Below, one piece after another: positions 49,980 to 59,239 of a stretch of 64,000 nucleotides of DNA. The notes beneath the pieces are model-generated. The model was not told where the DNA came from and made no database searches. It saw only the letters and a list, made by a program, of their open reading frames with translations. A program made the translations under genes and the position numbers. Numbering within the stretch: position 1 is the first letter of the stretch; each line of letters opens with the position of its first letter. Origin of the DNA: an uncultured Hellea sp. (GTDB lineage Bacteria > Pseudomonadota > Alphaproteobacteria > Caulobacterales > Maricaulaceae); contig CALLMD010000010.1 in NCBI GenBank assembly GCA_938007935.1, forward strand, positions 186,001 to 250,000, in the 5' to 3' direction.

Positions 49980-50882
49980 CTACACTACATTCCCATAATT
50001 TGATTCATAATAGCTTGCACTCGGATGTCTTCCTGTACCATTTAGGTCATATCCTCCACTACCAAAACGCGCATGTTGATGTAAGTTTACGTTGAAGCTT
50101 CTAAGTCCACCCATATGGTCATTAAATGTAATTTCACCCTCAAACCTAATATGTTTAAAAACCTGTTCAACAGTGCAAACTTCATTAAACCTTGTGTCAC
50201 TAACATCTGCCAAATGTTCCTCAAGGCTCTGCCAGTTTGAAAAAGGCACATCGATTACGTTGTAAGCTCTCGTAGAGACAGCTATCTTTTCACTTTTAAC
50301 ATTTTCAAGGATGGGGTCTCCATTATGAAATACCCCTTGGTCATCAGATGCCTTAAATTGCGTATAAATACCTGAGAACTGAACATTTTTTGCAGGACTA
50401 GTGCCCAGATTCCTGACTGCAATCTCCAAACTACCAGAATTATAACTTCCTCGAACTACTTTAGCGGCAACTACATCCAAAAATGGCAAAGATGCGCTTA
50501 TTGCAATTTCATTTTGTCGACGAAGTTCTGTACCAGCATCAAGAGTTTGATATATGGTCCAAAAAAGTAAAATTACGCCCAAAACACCAATTCGGAAAGC
50601 AAGTTGAGACATATCTGCAGTTTTCCACTGCGCCGCCAAATCACTCCTAGATGCTCTCCATTCTTCTATTTCTTTTTCAGATTGTTTTTTCGTTGTTTTG
50701 TATATGGGATGTATTTCTAGTGGTGGCATAAATGCTTCACTGGTAATTTTTTGACTACTATAAGCCTCGCTTGGATTGTAATGATTCGAACTCACGGGAT
50801 ATAACCAAGCAACGACAACCCAGAAAACCGCTGCTACAGACAGTAAAATGAACCCACTTTTTATCCAATTAAATTTTACCAT
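49980..50882 (-). CDS. Two-helix membrane protein of unknown function
   Basis: 300 residues. Helix 1 near the N-terminus (SGFILLSVAAVFWVVVAWLYP), a ~75-residue loop with a charged coiled coil (TTKKQSEKEIEEWRASRSDLAAQWKTA), helix 2 (LAFRIGVLGVILLFWTIYQTL), then a beta-rich domain of about 170 residues (GSLEIAVRNLGTSPAKNVQFSGIYTQF ... FEGEITFNDHMGGLRSFNVNLHQHARF). Such one-off proteins are scattered in proteobacterial genomes without assigned role. It is convergent to ccmI and more AT-rich than both neighbours, suggesting acquisition. Confidence 0.75.
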   Translation of the reverse strand: MVKFNWIKSGFILLSVAAVFWVVVAWLYPVSSNHYNPSEAYSSQKITSEAFMPPLEIHPIYKTTKKQSEKEIEEWRASRSDLAAQWKTADMSQLAFRIGVLGVILLFWTIYQTLDAGTELRRQNEIAISASLPFLDVVAAKVVRGSYNSGSLEIAVRNLGTSPAKNVQFSGIYTQFKASDDQGVFHNGDPILENVKSEKIAVSTRAYNVIDVPFSNWQSLEEHLADVSDTRFNEVCTVEQVFKHIRFEGEITFNDHMGGLRSFNVNLHQHARFGSGGYDLNGTGRHPSASYYESNYGNVV

Positions 50883-51499
50883 ACTTTAGCAACTACAACT
50901 TTAATTCAGAGACTCCAATATATGGATTAAATAAAACCGGCAAATATTCTCAATCCTCGCTCTAACCCTCAAATTCTCCTGTCTTTTCAACGCCGTCCAA
51001 GAGATTAATCCTCACTAACAGGAACGGGTCTATATTTTGTCTATTGTCGGGAAACCATCCCCGATAATGCAAAGTTTTCATTCATACGGGACAGGTAAGA
51101 GATCGTTACTTACTGTTGAATGGGACGATGAGACTGAGCAGCTTGGGTGTATTTGCTGCGTTCATTTGCGAGATGCAAGTGAGCTCGCAAAACACATTAC
51201 GACCAAGCCTGTGCCGGGTCTTTGTGGCTGGGGCCTGACCGCTGCACTTAGCAACTTTCAAATTGGGTTGTGTACGGGTGTAACTGCGGGAGCAAGAAAG
51301 AGGCCGCCACTAAACAATCATCGCCGCAGGGTCAGTGCTCTGTAAAACATTTTAGAAAAAACTTGGTATCCATCAGGGTACCGGCCCTGCGGACTGTCCT
51401 CGTTGAATTTTTCCGAAGGAAAAAATCAACTGAGATGAACGCTTTTCGCGGATTTTTTTAAAATCCGATTCCCTCCGCACCACAGAACCGTCTTGTTTT
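50883..51499. other. 617-base gene-free stretch with three adjacent hairpins
   Basis: No convincing gene: a 102-codon plus-strand frame (51037-51345) has no recognisable features or ribosome site. Between 51374 and 51467 lie three hairpins: CAGGG/CCCTG (51374-51389), GTTGA-TTTTTCC/GGAAAAA-TCAAC (51402-51430, one A-A mismatch) and CGGATTTT/AAAATCCG (51449-51467). They are followed by a tRNA-3'-end-like GATTCCCTCCGCACCA (51467-51482). Possible structured RNA or integration scar; not assigned. Confidence 0.4.
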
Positions 51500-52993
51500 C
51501 TAGGCCTCTGGTTTATCCAAGAGGCTATCGAGGCGTTCGGCCAGATCATCTGTATCGACATCACCTAATTTCGCAGAAGAACTGGGCGGCGGGGTATCAG
51601 CTTTGACGTCTGCTTTAGCTGTGGTTGTCTCGGCCCCTTTCATCGCCAGCGGTTTGCGCCGCGCGGCGCCGCGTTCATAGCGCGGGTGGATAAGCTCGCC
51701 TTTTTCGCCAAAGGAGAAAATGAGGCGCCGCCAATCTTGGTCCATATAATCAAAAGACTCGCCTTCGGGATCAAGGTCTGACCAATCCGCCTCGGCGGGA
51801 GCGGTCGCCGCGCGTTCCATCCAGATACGGGCATCTTGGTGATTATTGAGCATGGTTTCCGCTTGGGCCGCCAGCGTACAGAGCCGCGCACTTGGCGTGC
51901 CATCGGTTACCATAGGCGATAGCGCAGACCATCCGGTTAGCGCGTCGCCCGCGGCCAAGGCCTCTTCGACTTGGAGAAGGATTGTTTCGCGGTGTGTCGG
52001 GTTGGCCTTATAGAGGGCGCGCAGGCGTTTGGCTTTGACCTTGGGCGTCTCAGTGGCAAAGAGATCGCGATAGGCCAGCGCGAGCGCGGGATGGGGGGCT
52101 TTGCCCCAGGCTTTCTCGATTAATTGCGCGGCCTTTTTCGTGCCGCCCTTCTGGGCCAGTAATTTCGCGGCCAATCCCGCAGCGGGGGCAAATTCTGGCG
52201 CGTCCTGCGCGGCGCTTACGGCCATATCGACAGCGGCGTCACTTTGACCTGCTCCGCTGAGGCGGTCAGCTTCGGCGGTTTGCAGCACAGCGCGGCGGCG
52301 GCGGGCGATATCGCGGTCAATATGTTTGCGCTTCTCACCGCGCTCGAGCGTCTCTATCGCGGCGGCCCATTGATGGTCGGAGATTTGCGCTTGGAACAGC
52401 GTATCAAAGGCCCAAGCGGCGTTTTTATTCTCGGCATAGGCGCGGCTGGCATGATCCCGCGCCCCGCTAAGATCGCCGCGCGCGAGGAGTTGTTGCGCGA
52501 GGCCGCGCTGCCCCGTGGCCAATGTGCGTTCGGAGTCCAGCATGGCGGTATATTGCGAAATCGCTTCTTCGCTATCCCCGCAGGCTTCGGCGGCTTGGGC
52601 GCTGACCATGCGGCCTAAATCGGGGCTGGCGATAAGAGCGCGGGCCTTTTGCGATTTCTTGCGCGCTTTGGATTTATCGCCTTCTGCGCCCGCAATCAGC
52701 GCCTCTTCCAAGGCCTCCAAAGCTTGGTTGCGGCGGCGCAGGCCAACGCCTGATTTCACGCGCCGTGGCAAACGCCATAGCCAACCCAGAAAGGACCAAA
52801 TGCCGATAAGGGCCATAACAAAAAATGTGAAAAACCCGATGGCCCATTGCCACGGAATGCGGCGGGTTTCAAACTTTAGGAAGCCGCTCTCTGCCGTAGA
52901 GCCAAGGACTAGCTCTGGCTGGTTACCTATATAAAGCAGCAGGGCCGCGAGCGCGGCGAGAAAAACCAAAAGGGCGATTACATATTTTGTCAT
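51500..52993 (-). CDS. hemY: HemY-like TPR membrane protein
   Basis: 497 residues. Two N-terminal membrane helices (VIALLVFLAALAALLLYIGN and WAIGFFTFFVMALIGIWSFLGWLWRLP) match the HemY N-terminal domain, followed by TPR-like repeats (ALIAGAEGDKSKARKKSQKARALIA, AISQYTAMLDSERTLATGQRGLAQQLLARGDLSGARDHASRAY). Despite its name this protein is not a protoporphyrinogen oxidase; its role in haem synthesis is unclear. The C-terminal ~60 residues are low-complexity. The start overlaps the upstream Mic60-like stop (ATGA). Confidence 0.88.
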   Translation of the reverse strand: MTKYVIALLVFLAALAALLLYIGNQPELVLGSTAESGFLKFETRRIPWQWAIGFFTFFVMALIGIWSFLGWLWRLPRRVKSGVGLRRRNQALEALEEALIAGAEGDKSKARKKSQKARALIASPDLGRMVSAQAAEACGDSEEAISQYTAMLDSERTLATGQRGLAQQLLARGDLSGARDHASRAYAENKNAAWAFDTLFQAQISDHQWAAAIETLERGEKRKHIDRDIARRRRAVLQTAEADRLSGAGQSDAAVDMAVSAAQDAPEFAPAAGLAAKLLAQKGGTKKAAQLIEKAWGKAPHPALALAYRDLFATETPKVKAKRLRALYKANPTHRETILLQVEEALAAGDALTGWSALSPMVTDGTPSARLCTLAAQAETMLNNHQDARIWMERAATAPAEADWSDLDPEGESFDYMDQDWRRLIFSFGEKGELIHPRYERGAARRKPLAMKGAETTTAKADVKADTPPPSSSAKLGDVDTDDLAERLDSLLDKPEA

Positions 52994-53895
52994 CTCTTGT
53001 CCTTAAAGGCTTCGCGCCACGTTTTTGCGGCCGTCTGGGCGGCTTCGGGTAGTGTATCAAATTTCGTTACAGCCGCTGCGATGTCGCCAGCGTCTAAATC
53101 CTTTTCAATAAGCTCGACCACATAGCGCGGGTTATCTTCAGATTGAACGGTAATGTGTTTATTTAATGTCCGCTTGATCCAGCCAGACTCATCCGCCTCG
53201 GTCAGCGCGTCTAAGATGGCAGCCTTAGGGAATTCTGGAAGATTGGCAGCGGTGAGAGGAATAGGCAGGCCGGTACTGGCCGATAAAATGCTGCGCGGCG
53301 CAGCGCTATTTTCCAGCTGGGTCTCCTCAGCCATGAGGTCAGATTTAAGCTCCATAAGCAGGGCTTTGCGGTCGGCTTCGTTAATAGTTTGCGTGGCCGC
53401 TTTCTGCGTTTCTAATTTTTCAAGACGCGCCAAAATATCGGAGAGATCAAGCGCATCTGAGCCTTCACTTTGCAGAGCCTCGAGGCGCGTGAGCAGTTCT
53501 TCATCAATAGCTTGGGTTTGAGGCTCGATGGCTTCGAGGGAATCTAGGCGAGATTCAATGCCCGATAAATCAACCTTTGGCGTGGCTACGGGTTTTTGCG
53601 CAGGGCTTTTTTTCAAGTCCTGCTCTAAATCCGCAATTTTGGACTTAAGTGTTTTGTTCTCGGACAGCGCTGTTTCTATTTGGCTTTTAAGCGGAGAGAG
53701 ATTAGGCGCTGCAGGGGATGTTATTTTTGAAAGAAACGCCCCGCCACCTGCGCCAAGACCCGCCGCAATAAGCGTGGCGAGGCCAAGCGTTTTAAAGCCA
53801 ACTGTGCTGCGCTCCTTCGTAGGCATGACATCAGCTTGGGCAGAGAGGTCTTCTACCGCCTCTATCTCGTCATCAATCTCTGTTTCGTCGCTCAT
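52990..53895 (-). CDS. Mitofilin/Mic60-like (COG4223) membrane protein
   Basis: 301 residues. Acidic N-terminus, one membrane helix (about 34-56, FKTLGLATLIAAGLGAGGGAFLS), a long coiled coil (about 68-200), and a C-terminal mitofilin-type domain (LDALTEADESGWIKRTLNKHITVQSEDNPRYVVELIEKDLDAGDIAAAVTKFDTLPEAAQTAAKTWREA). In alphaproteobacteria the gene between hemD and hemY is the homologue of mitochondrial Mic60, which bends membranes at crista junctions. ATG 53895 (MSDETEID) is chosen; the frame extends upstream into hemD without family sequence. Confidence 0.82.
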   Translation of the reverse strand: MSDETEIDDEIEAVEDLSAQADVMPTKERSTVGFKTLGLATLIAAGLGAGGGAFLSKITSPAAPNLSPLKSQIETALSENKTLKSKIADLEQDLKKSPAQKPVATPKVDLSGIESRLDSLEAIEPQTQAIDEELLTRLEALQSEGSDALDLSDILARLEKLETQKAATQTINEADRKALLMELKSDLMAEETQLENSAAPRSILSASTGLPIPLTAANLPEFPKAAILDALTEADESGWIKRTLNKHITVQSEDNPRYVVELIEKDLDAGDIAAAVTKFDTLPEAAQTAAKTWREAFKDKR

Positions 53896-53903
53896 GCTGT
53901 CTC

Positions 53904-54593
53904 TTACACCCTGCCTGCAGGTCCTAGCAAGGCTAGCATCGCAGTCTCGGTCGGCGCTTTGGCAATGCGGCGTGACTGGCAATTTATATCGCCCAGAGCC
54001 GCATCGGTCGCGCCGCTAATGGATAAAAGCGTGATGCCCGCCAAATTAGGCTTAAAGCTCGCTAGGGTATGAGCGGCTAAGGGTGAATAAAGCGCGATAT
54101 AGCTGAGCTGAGAGAGGTCAATATTGGGCAAGTTCGAGATAGGAGCAGACTGGTAATATAAATCACGGCGGGCCTTATAAGCTGCGGCTTTTAAATCTTG
54201 GGTGATTGTCCCGCGGACATGTTTTCCCGCGCAGTGCACAAAGGAAGACCCTTTGGCGAAATTAGATTTAATAAGCGCCGTAACATCGTCCGAGGTGCCA
54301 CCTGCCGAGCTAACCTGCGAAAATCCAGCTTTGGCCGCTTGCGCCGCTGTTTCATCGCCGACGGTGACGACCCGCCAATCCCGGCGCTTGGTAAATTCAC
54401 AAAACCAGGCCAATCCATTTTGAGAGGTGAATATTAAAACATCATCCGATTGAGGCTGTGGCGGCATGGTGGGCGCGGGCATGACTTTCAAAAGCGGCGC
54501 AACCGCGCAAGCCAGTCCAAGCTGCGCGAAATTTGCTGCGCTTCTATGCGCGCCGGGCAAAGTACGGGTAATCCATATACGGTCTTGGCTCAT
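53904..54593 (-). CDS. hemD: Uroporphyrinogen-III synthase
   Basis: 229 residues. A poorly conserved family recognised by WITRTLPGAHRSAANF at the N-terminus, DVLIFTSQNGLAWF, RVVTVGDETAAQAAKAGF, SFVHCAGKHVRG and YIALYSPLAAHTLASF, and by position directly after hemC. It closes hydroxymethylbilane into uroporphyrinogen III with inversion of ring D. ATG 54593 overlaps the hemC stop (ATGA). Confidence 0.9.
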   Translation of the reverse strand: MSQDRIWITRTLPGAHRSAANFAQLGLACAVAPLLKVMPAPTMPPQPQSDDVLIFTSQNGLAWFCEFTKRRDWRVVTVGDETAAQAAKAGFSQVSSAGGTSDDVTALIKSNFAKGSSFVHCAGKHVRGTITQDLKAAAYKARRDLYYQSAPISNLPNIDLSQLSYIALYSPLAAHTLASFKPNLAGITLLSISGATDAALGDINCQSRRIAKAPTETAMLALLGPAGRV

Positions 54594-55504
54594 AATGGTT
54601 CGTCCCAAATTATGCGATCGCCAATCTCTTCGCGCGTTTTCTGCCCGAGACGAAATCCTAGCGAATGGGCGGCCTCTATGGTGGGCGCGTCCAATGTCTC
54701 GCTTTGCTCAAAACGAAGCGAGCCATCCTTGGCAATTACCTCGCCTCGAAACTCAAGCTTGCCGTTTTTAATCTCTGCGAGTGCGGCAATGGGCGTTCGG
54801 CAAGAGCCGTCAAGCGCCTGTAGAAAGGCGCGCTCTGCTGTGATGGCTAACTCTGCCTCAGGATGGTTTAATCCTTCAATGGCCTTAGCCGTCTGCGTAT
54901 CAATCTTTCTTATCTCTATCCCAATCGCCCCTTGTGCGGGTGCTGGCAACATGACCTTTGGAGAAACAGCCTCTGTGATGACTTCGGAAAGTCCTAGGCG
55001 GCTCAGGCCCGCATAGGCTAGAAATGTAGCGTCAAATTCCCCAGCAATGACTTTTTCAAGCCGCGTACCGACATTGCCGCGCAAAAGTTTGAACTTAATA
55101 TCAGGCCGCAAGGCCGAAAGCTGGGCGCGGCGGCGAATAGACGCCGTGCCAATGACTGCGCCTTTTCTAAGATCTGCTATCCCAGCGCAGGTCGTGGAGA
55201 TAAAGGCATCACGCGGGTCCGCGCGTTTTAACACCGCGCCAATTTTAAGCGGCGCTTGATTAACGGTCGGCACATCTTTCATTGAATGAACCGCCATATC
55301 TATGCGGCCATCTATCAAGGCGTCTTCTAGTTCTTTGGTGAAAAGTCCCTTCCCGCCAAACTCTTTAAGATCGCCTCTAATTTTATCGCCAGAGGTTTTA
55401 AAAATAACTATTTCAGCTGCGCATGGCAAAAGGCTTTGCACCAAGCGCGCCTGATATAGCGCAAGCGGTGAGCCCCGCGTGCCAATTTTAAGCGGTAAGT
55501 CCAT
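54590..55504 (-). CDS. hemC: Hydroxymethylbilane synthase (porphobilinogen deaminase)
   Basis: 304 residues. LKIGTRGSPLALYQA opening, GGKGLFTKELEDALIDGRIDMAVHSMKDVP (with the catalytic Asp), GTASIRRRAQLSALRPDIKFKLLRGNVGTRLEKV, and LQALDGSCRTPIAALAE, whose Cys binds the dipyrromethane cofactor. It polymerises four porphobilinogens. Divergent from tsaD with a 42-base gap, the usual alphaproteobacterial arrangement. Confidence 0.97.
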   Translation of the reverse strand: MDLPLKIGTRGSPLALYQARLVQSLLPCAAEIVIFKTSGDKIRGDLKEFGGKGLFTKELEDALIDGRIDMAVHSMKDVPTVNQAPLKIGAVLKRADPRDAFISTTCAGIADLRKGAVIGTASIRRRAQLSALRPDIKFKLLRGNVGTRLEKVIAGEFDATFLAYAGLSRLGLSEVITEAVSPKVMLPAPAQGAIGIEIRKIDTQTAKAIEGLNHPEAELAITAERAFLQALDGSCRTPIAALAEIKNGKLEFRGEVIAKDGSLRFEQSETLDAPTIEAAHSLGFRLGQKTREEIGDRIIWDEPL

Positions 55505-55546
55505 TAGCGGTTACCATTGATTGTTATAAAGCGAAGGCTTATGTGC

Positions 55547-56692
55547 ATGTCGATGGCTTTAACCGCTTTGAAATCTCCTGTCCAAAATAAAGCGTCTTTA
55601 ATTTTGGAACCCCTTATTTTAGGGATAGAGTCTAGCTGTGACGAAACAGCAGCCTCTGTCCTTAAAAGATATAAGGATGGGTCGGTTGAGATATTATCGT
55701 CCATTATTGCTAGCCAAGATAAAGAACATGCCCCCTTTGGCGGCGTCGTGCCTGAAATTGCGGCCCGCGCCCATATGCAAAAGCTCGATCACATCATTGA
55801 CCGCGCGATGAGGCAGGCCAAAGCGGATTATAAAGATTTGTCAGCGATTTCAGCAACCGCAGGCCCGGGCCTCATTGGCGGCGTTATCGCGGGGTTGTTG
55901 AGCGCCAAAGGCTTGGCGATGTCATTGGATATTCCCTTAATAGCCGTCAACCATTTAGAAGGCCATGCCCTCTCCCCGCGCCTGGCTGGAGCCTGTGAAT
56001 TTCCTTATTTGCTTCTATTGATTTCGGGCGGCCATACCCAGCTTTTGTCTGTGAAAGGCCTGGGTGATTATCAGCGCCTTGGCAGCACCGTAGATGACGC
56101 AGCGGGAGAAGCTTTCGATAAAACGGCTAAAGTGATGGGACTAGGCTTTCCGGGCGGGCCTAATGTAGAACGCACAGCCAAAAAGGGAGATCCCAATGCG
56201 ATATCCCTGCCCCGTCCCTTTAAAGGCAAAGACCATGCGGATTTTTCCTTTGCGGGATTAAAAACCGCCGTTGCGCGGGCCTATGATGCCAGTGACGCGA
56301 CTCCCAAGGCCAAGGCCGATATTTGCGCCTCTTTTCAGCAAGCTGTTTGTGACGTTCTCACTGAGCGTACAACCAAGGCTATGCAGATGTATCGGCGCGA
56401 AGTTGGAAATGGACCTCAGCGCTTTGTTGTTGCGGGCGGCGTTGCGGCAAATTCTCAAATCAGAGCCGCATTAGACGCCCTTTGCGATGAAAATAACTTC
56501 TCACTGCTCGCGCCGCCTCTAAAATTTTGCACGGATAACGCGGCCATGATTGCCCTTGCGGGAGCTGAACATTATGTACGGGGTAACTTTGATAATTATG
56601 ATGTTAAAGCCCGTCCGCGCTGGCCTTTGGACAGCGTGTCTGCCAAGAATAATCCTGCCAGCGGTTTTGGCAAAAGAGGCCCTAAATCATGA
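55547..56692 (+). CDS. tsaD: tRNA N6-adenosine threonylcarbamoyltransferase TsaD
   Basis: 381 residues. ASKHA-fold enzyme of t6A synthesis. [31 protein letters not shown] and [13 protein letters not shown] (metal ligands), [54 protein letters not shown] and [12 protein letters not shown] are all canonical. Starts at TTG 55517, ATG 55541, 55547 and 55553 are in frame; 55547 fits GAAGG nine bases upstream. The N-terminus is about 25 residues longer than usual. The stop overlaps gpsA. Confidence 0.96.
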   Translation: MSMALTALKSPVQNKASLILEPLILGIESSCDETAASVLKRYKDGSVEILSSIIASQDKEHAPFGGVVPEIAARAHMQKLDHIIDRAMRQAKADYKDLSAISATAGPGLIGGVIAGLLSAKGLAMSLDIPLIAVNHLEGHALSPRLAGACEFPYLLLLISGGHTQLLSVKGLGDYQRLGSTVDDAAGEAFDKTAKVMGLGFPGGPNVERTAKKGDPNAISLPRPFKGKDHADFSFAGLKTAVARAYDASDATPKAKADICASFQQAVCDVLTERTTKAMQMYRREVGNGPQRFVVAGGVAANSQIRAALDALCDENNFSLLAPPLKFCTDNAAMIALAGAEHYVRGNFDNYDVKARPRWPLDSVSAKNNPASGFGKRGPKS

Positions 56693-57687
56693 GCGAATAT
56701 CAAAATATAGGCGTGATAGGCGGCGGGGCCTGGGGCACAGCCTTAGCACAAACACTCGCAGTAGCTGGCCGTGACGTTACCCTTTGGGCATTTGAGCAAG
56801 ATTGCGTCGACGCCATTAATGGCGCGCGTGAAAACACGCTTTATTTACCAGGGGTCAAGCTCGGCCAACGGATCAAAGCAACAACGCATATATCTCAATT
56901 ATCTGAGTTAGATGCTGTCCTTTCCGTTGCCCCCGCGCAGCATACGCGCAAAATCCTTGAAAGCTTTGCGGTTCATATGCGCCCATCTATACCCATCGCG
57001 CTGTGCTCAAAGGGCATTGAGATTTCTACCCGCAAATTTATGTCCGATGTTTTGGCCGAAGTTGCGCCCAAAGCTATTCCGGCTGTGCTCTCAGGCCCCA
57101 GCTTTGCAATTGATGTGGCCAAAGGATTGCCAACCGCCGTGACCTTGGCCTGTAAAGATGAAACTGTCGGGAAAGCCCTTATAAAAGCCATCGCGGCCCC
57201 AACCTTTCGGCCTTACCTTGCCAATGACGTTTTAGGCGCAGAGATTGGCGGCGCTGTGAAAAACGTTCTTGCCATTGCTTGCGGCCTTGTTCTAGGAAAA
57301 GAGCTCGGACGCTCGGCCCATGCCGCAATTATTGCGCGCGGCTTTGCGGAAATGACGCGGCTTGGCACCGCCCTTGGCTGTCAACCTGAAACCCTGACAG
57401 GGCTTTGCGGGCTCGGTGACCTGGTCTTGACTTGCTCTTCAGAACAATCCCGCAATATGTCATGTGGGTTAGCCCTAGGCCAAGGCCAATCCCTTAAGGA
57501 TATTATGGCGTCTCGTAATTCGGTGACAGAAGGCGTCGCCACTGCGCCAGCCTTAAAAGAGATCGCCCAAAGCCTGAACGTTGACATGCCAATTTGCAGC
57601 GCTATGGCAAATATCCTGTCAGGGGATCTTGATGTCGATAGTGCCATCATGCAGCTCCTCTCGCGCCAACATAAAAATGAGACTTAA
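56689..57687 (+). CDS. gpsA: Glycerol-3-phosphate dehydrogenase (NAD(P)+)
   Basis: 332 residues. GxGxxG fold [90 protein letters not shown] (catalytic Lys) and [31 protein letters not shown]. Makes sn-glycerol-3-phosphate for phospholipid synthesis. Overlaps tsaD by 4 bases; the YciI gene follows immediately. Confidence 0.97.
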   Translation: MSEYQNIGVIGGGAWGTALAQTLAVAGRDVTLWAFEQDCVDAINGARENTLYLPGVKLGQRIKATTHISQLSELDAVLSVAPAQHTRKILESFAVHMRPSIPIALCSKGIEISTRKFMSDVLAEVAPKAIPAVLSGPSFAIDVAKGLPTAVTLACKDETVGKALIKAIAAPTFRPYLANDVLGAEIGGAVKNVLAIACGLVLGKELGRSAHAAIIARGFAEMTRLGTALGCQPETLTGLCGLGDLVLTCSSEQSRNMSCGLALGQGQSLKDIMASRNSVTEGVATAPALKEIAQSLNVDMPICSAMANILSGDLDVDSAIMQLLSRQHKNET

Positions 57688-57984
57688 ATGGAATTCTTTA
57701 TTTACGCCGAAGATAAGCCCGATTGCCTTCATATCCGCCAAGGGGCGAGAGAAGACCATCTCGCGTGGTTAAAAGCGCCAAGCGATGTAAAATTGCTCGC
57801 GGCAGGGCCTTGGCTAGATGATGAAGGCGTCATGCGCGGCAGCCTCTTAATTGTCGAAGCAGAAAATAAAAAGACGGTCACAGACTGGCTCGCGCGCGAT
57901 CCCTATAAAGCAGCCGGACTTACCGCCGCAGTTACCGTCAAAGCCTATAAATGGGTTATTGGACGTCCCGTCGATAAGGCATGA
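57688..57984 (+). CDS. YciI-family protein
   Basis: 98 residues of the ferredoxin-like YciI fold: FFIYAEDKPDCLHIRQGAREDHLAWLK, VKLLAAGPWLDDEGVMRGSLLIVEAENKKTVTDWLARDPYKAAGLTAAVTVKAY. The H-x-x-(W/Y)-L His and the D-P-Y block are the conserved candidates for catalysis. It begins directly after the gpsA stop and is almost always linked with it in alphaproteobacteria. Function unresolved. Confidence 0.92.
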   Translation: MEFFIYAEDKPDCLHIRQGAREDHLAWLKAPSDVKLLAAGPWLDDEGVMRGSLLIVEAENKKTVTDWLARDPYKAAGLTAAVTVKAYKWVIGRPVDKA

Positions 57985-57997
57985 TTGACTAAGCCGC

Positions 57998-59239
57998 GTG
58001 GAAAGACAAACGAACCGCTGGCTTTATCCTCTACTGCTGACTGTTACGCTCAATGCTATTGGCTATGGTATGATTGGGCCGGTCATGCCCGATCTTTTAG
58101 TCGAGATTACGGGAGATACAGCTGTTGAGTCCGCAGGATATGCAGGTCAGCTTTTATTCATTTTTGCCCTGTTCCAATTTTTATGCATGCCCTTTTTTGG
58201 ATATATGTCTGACCGCATAGGCCGGCGTCCTGTAATCATAATCGCGATTACGGCCATTATTTTAGACTATATCTTGATGGCCACAACGCAGTCTATTTCT
58301 GGGCTCTATCTTGGGCGCGCGATTGCTGGCGCTTTTGGCGCAGCGAGTGTTACCTCTCGCGCATATATCTCAGATCTATATAAGGGAGACGACCGCGCAA
58401 AATATTTTGGCTATATCGGGGTCTGCCTTGCAACGGGAATGATGATGGGACCAGTCTTAGGCGGCGCCGCGGCAGAAATATCAACACGAGCGCCCTTTAT
58501 CATTTCGGCCCTTCTGTCTGTATTAAACCTTATATTGGCAATTCTGTTTTTAAAAGAAAGCCATCAAGACCGCAGGGAAGCTCAACCCTTTTCTTGGGGC
58601 AAAAGCAACCCCTTTGCCTTCTTTCAAAAATTGCTGCGCAAAAGCGCATTCCGTCCTTACCTCATCGTATTTACACTAATTATTTTTGCGCACACATCCT
58701 ATATTACAGTCTTTTCCTTTGTGACCATGGAGAAATTTGGCTGGAGTCCGCTAGACTTTGGACTGTGCCTAATGGCCTTTGGGATTGCGGGCTTAGTCGG
58801 ACAAGGATTTTTAATTGAGCGCGCTGTCAAAAAGCTGGGCCTGGATAACTCAATCTTTTACGGTGTTGTTTTTTATCTAATCGGGTTTTTCTTAATTGGT
58901 TTCGCAAACCATCCCATATGGGTTTACATAGCTGTCCCTGTCGCAGCTATTGCCGGCATATTTGGAGCCACAGTTGTTACAAAAATTACGAAATTAGTTT
59001 CGGATAGCAATCAAGGTGAAATCCAGGGAATTATTGGATCAGCGAGCGGTCTTATGTTGATGATTGGCCCCATTATGATGGCAGAGATATTCACCTTTAC
59101 ATCTCTCGCAGATTGGCCAATTTCTAAGTCTATTAAAAACGGATCGCCATTTATATTGGGCGGCGTTTTATCACTTATTTGCTTGGTAATACTTTTTATC
59201 GTCAGGCGGCCTTCTGAAGAGCTCCCTGATGTTCAATAG
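57998..59239 (+). CDS. MFS transporter, TetA/TCR-like
   Basis: 413 residues, 12 predicted helices. Drug:H+ antiporter signatures: PLLLTVTLNAIGYGMIGPVMPDLL, motif A GYMSDRIGRRPVIII, RAIAGAFGAASVTSRAYISDLYKGDDRAKYFGYIGVCLATGMMMGPVLGG (motif C-like). The pattern is that of the tetracycline-resistance TCR/Tet family, but chromosomal relatives with other substrates are common, so resistance should not be assumed. Start is a GTG (57998). It overlaps the convergent kinase by 38 bases. Confidence 0.87.
   Translation: MERQTNRWLYPLLLTVTLNAIGYGMIGPVMPDLLVEITGDTAVESAGYAGQLLFIFALFQFLCMPFFGYMSDRIGRRPVIIIAITAIILDYILMATTQSISGLYLGRAIAGAFGAASVTSRAYISDLYKGDDRAKYFGYIGVCLATGMMMGPVLGGAAAEISTRAPFIISALLSVLNLILAILFLKESHQDRREAQPFSWGKSNPFAFFQKLLRKSAFRPYLIVFTLIIFAHTSYITVFSFVTMEKFGWSPLDFGLCLMAFGIAGLVGQGFLIERAVKKLGLDNSIFYGVVFYLIGFFLIGFANHPIWVYIAVPVAAIAGIFGATVVTKITKLVSDSNQGEIQGIIGSASGLMLMIGPIMMAEIFTFTSLADWPISKSIKNGSPFILGGVLSLICLVILFIVRRPSEELPDVQ

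Noticed and set aside
51037..51345. 102-codon plus-strand frame
   Set aside because: No ribosome site, no recognisable domain, and it sits in a gene-free stretch; not supported as a gene.
51388..51482. tRNA-like sequence with GCGGA at the start and TCCGCACCA at the end
   Set aside because: No anticodon arm, no consistent D-arm, and the T-arm does not fold with a normal loop. At most a fragment, so no tRNA is called.
57998..59239. Calling the MFS gene a tetracycline-resistance determinant
   Set aside because: Family resemblance only. No tetR or resistance context is present, and chromosomal relatives export other compounds.
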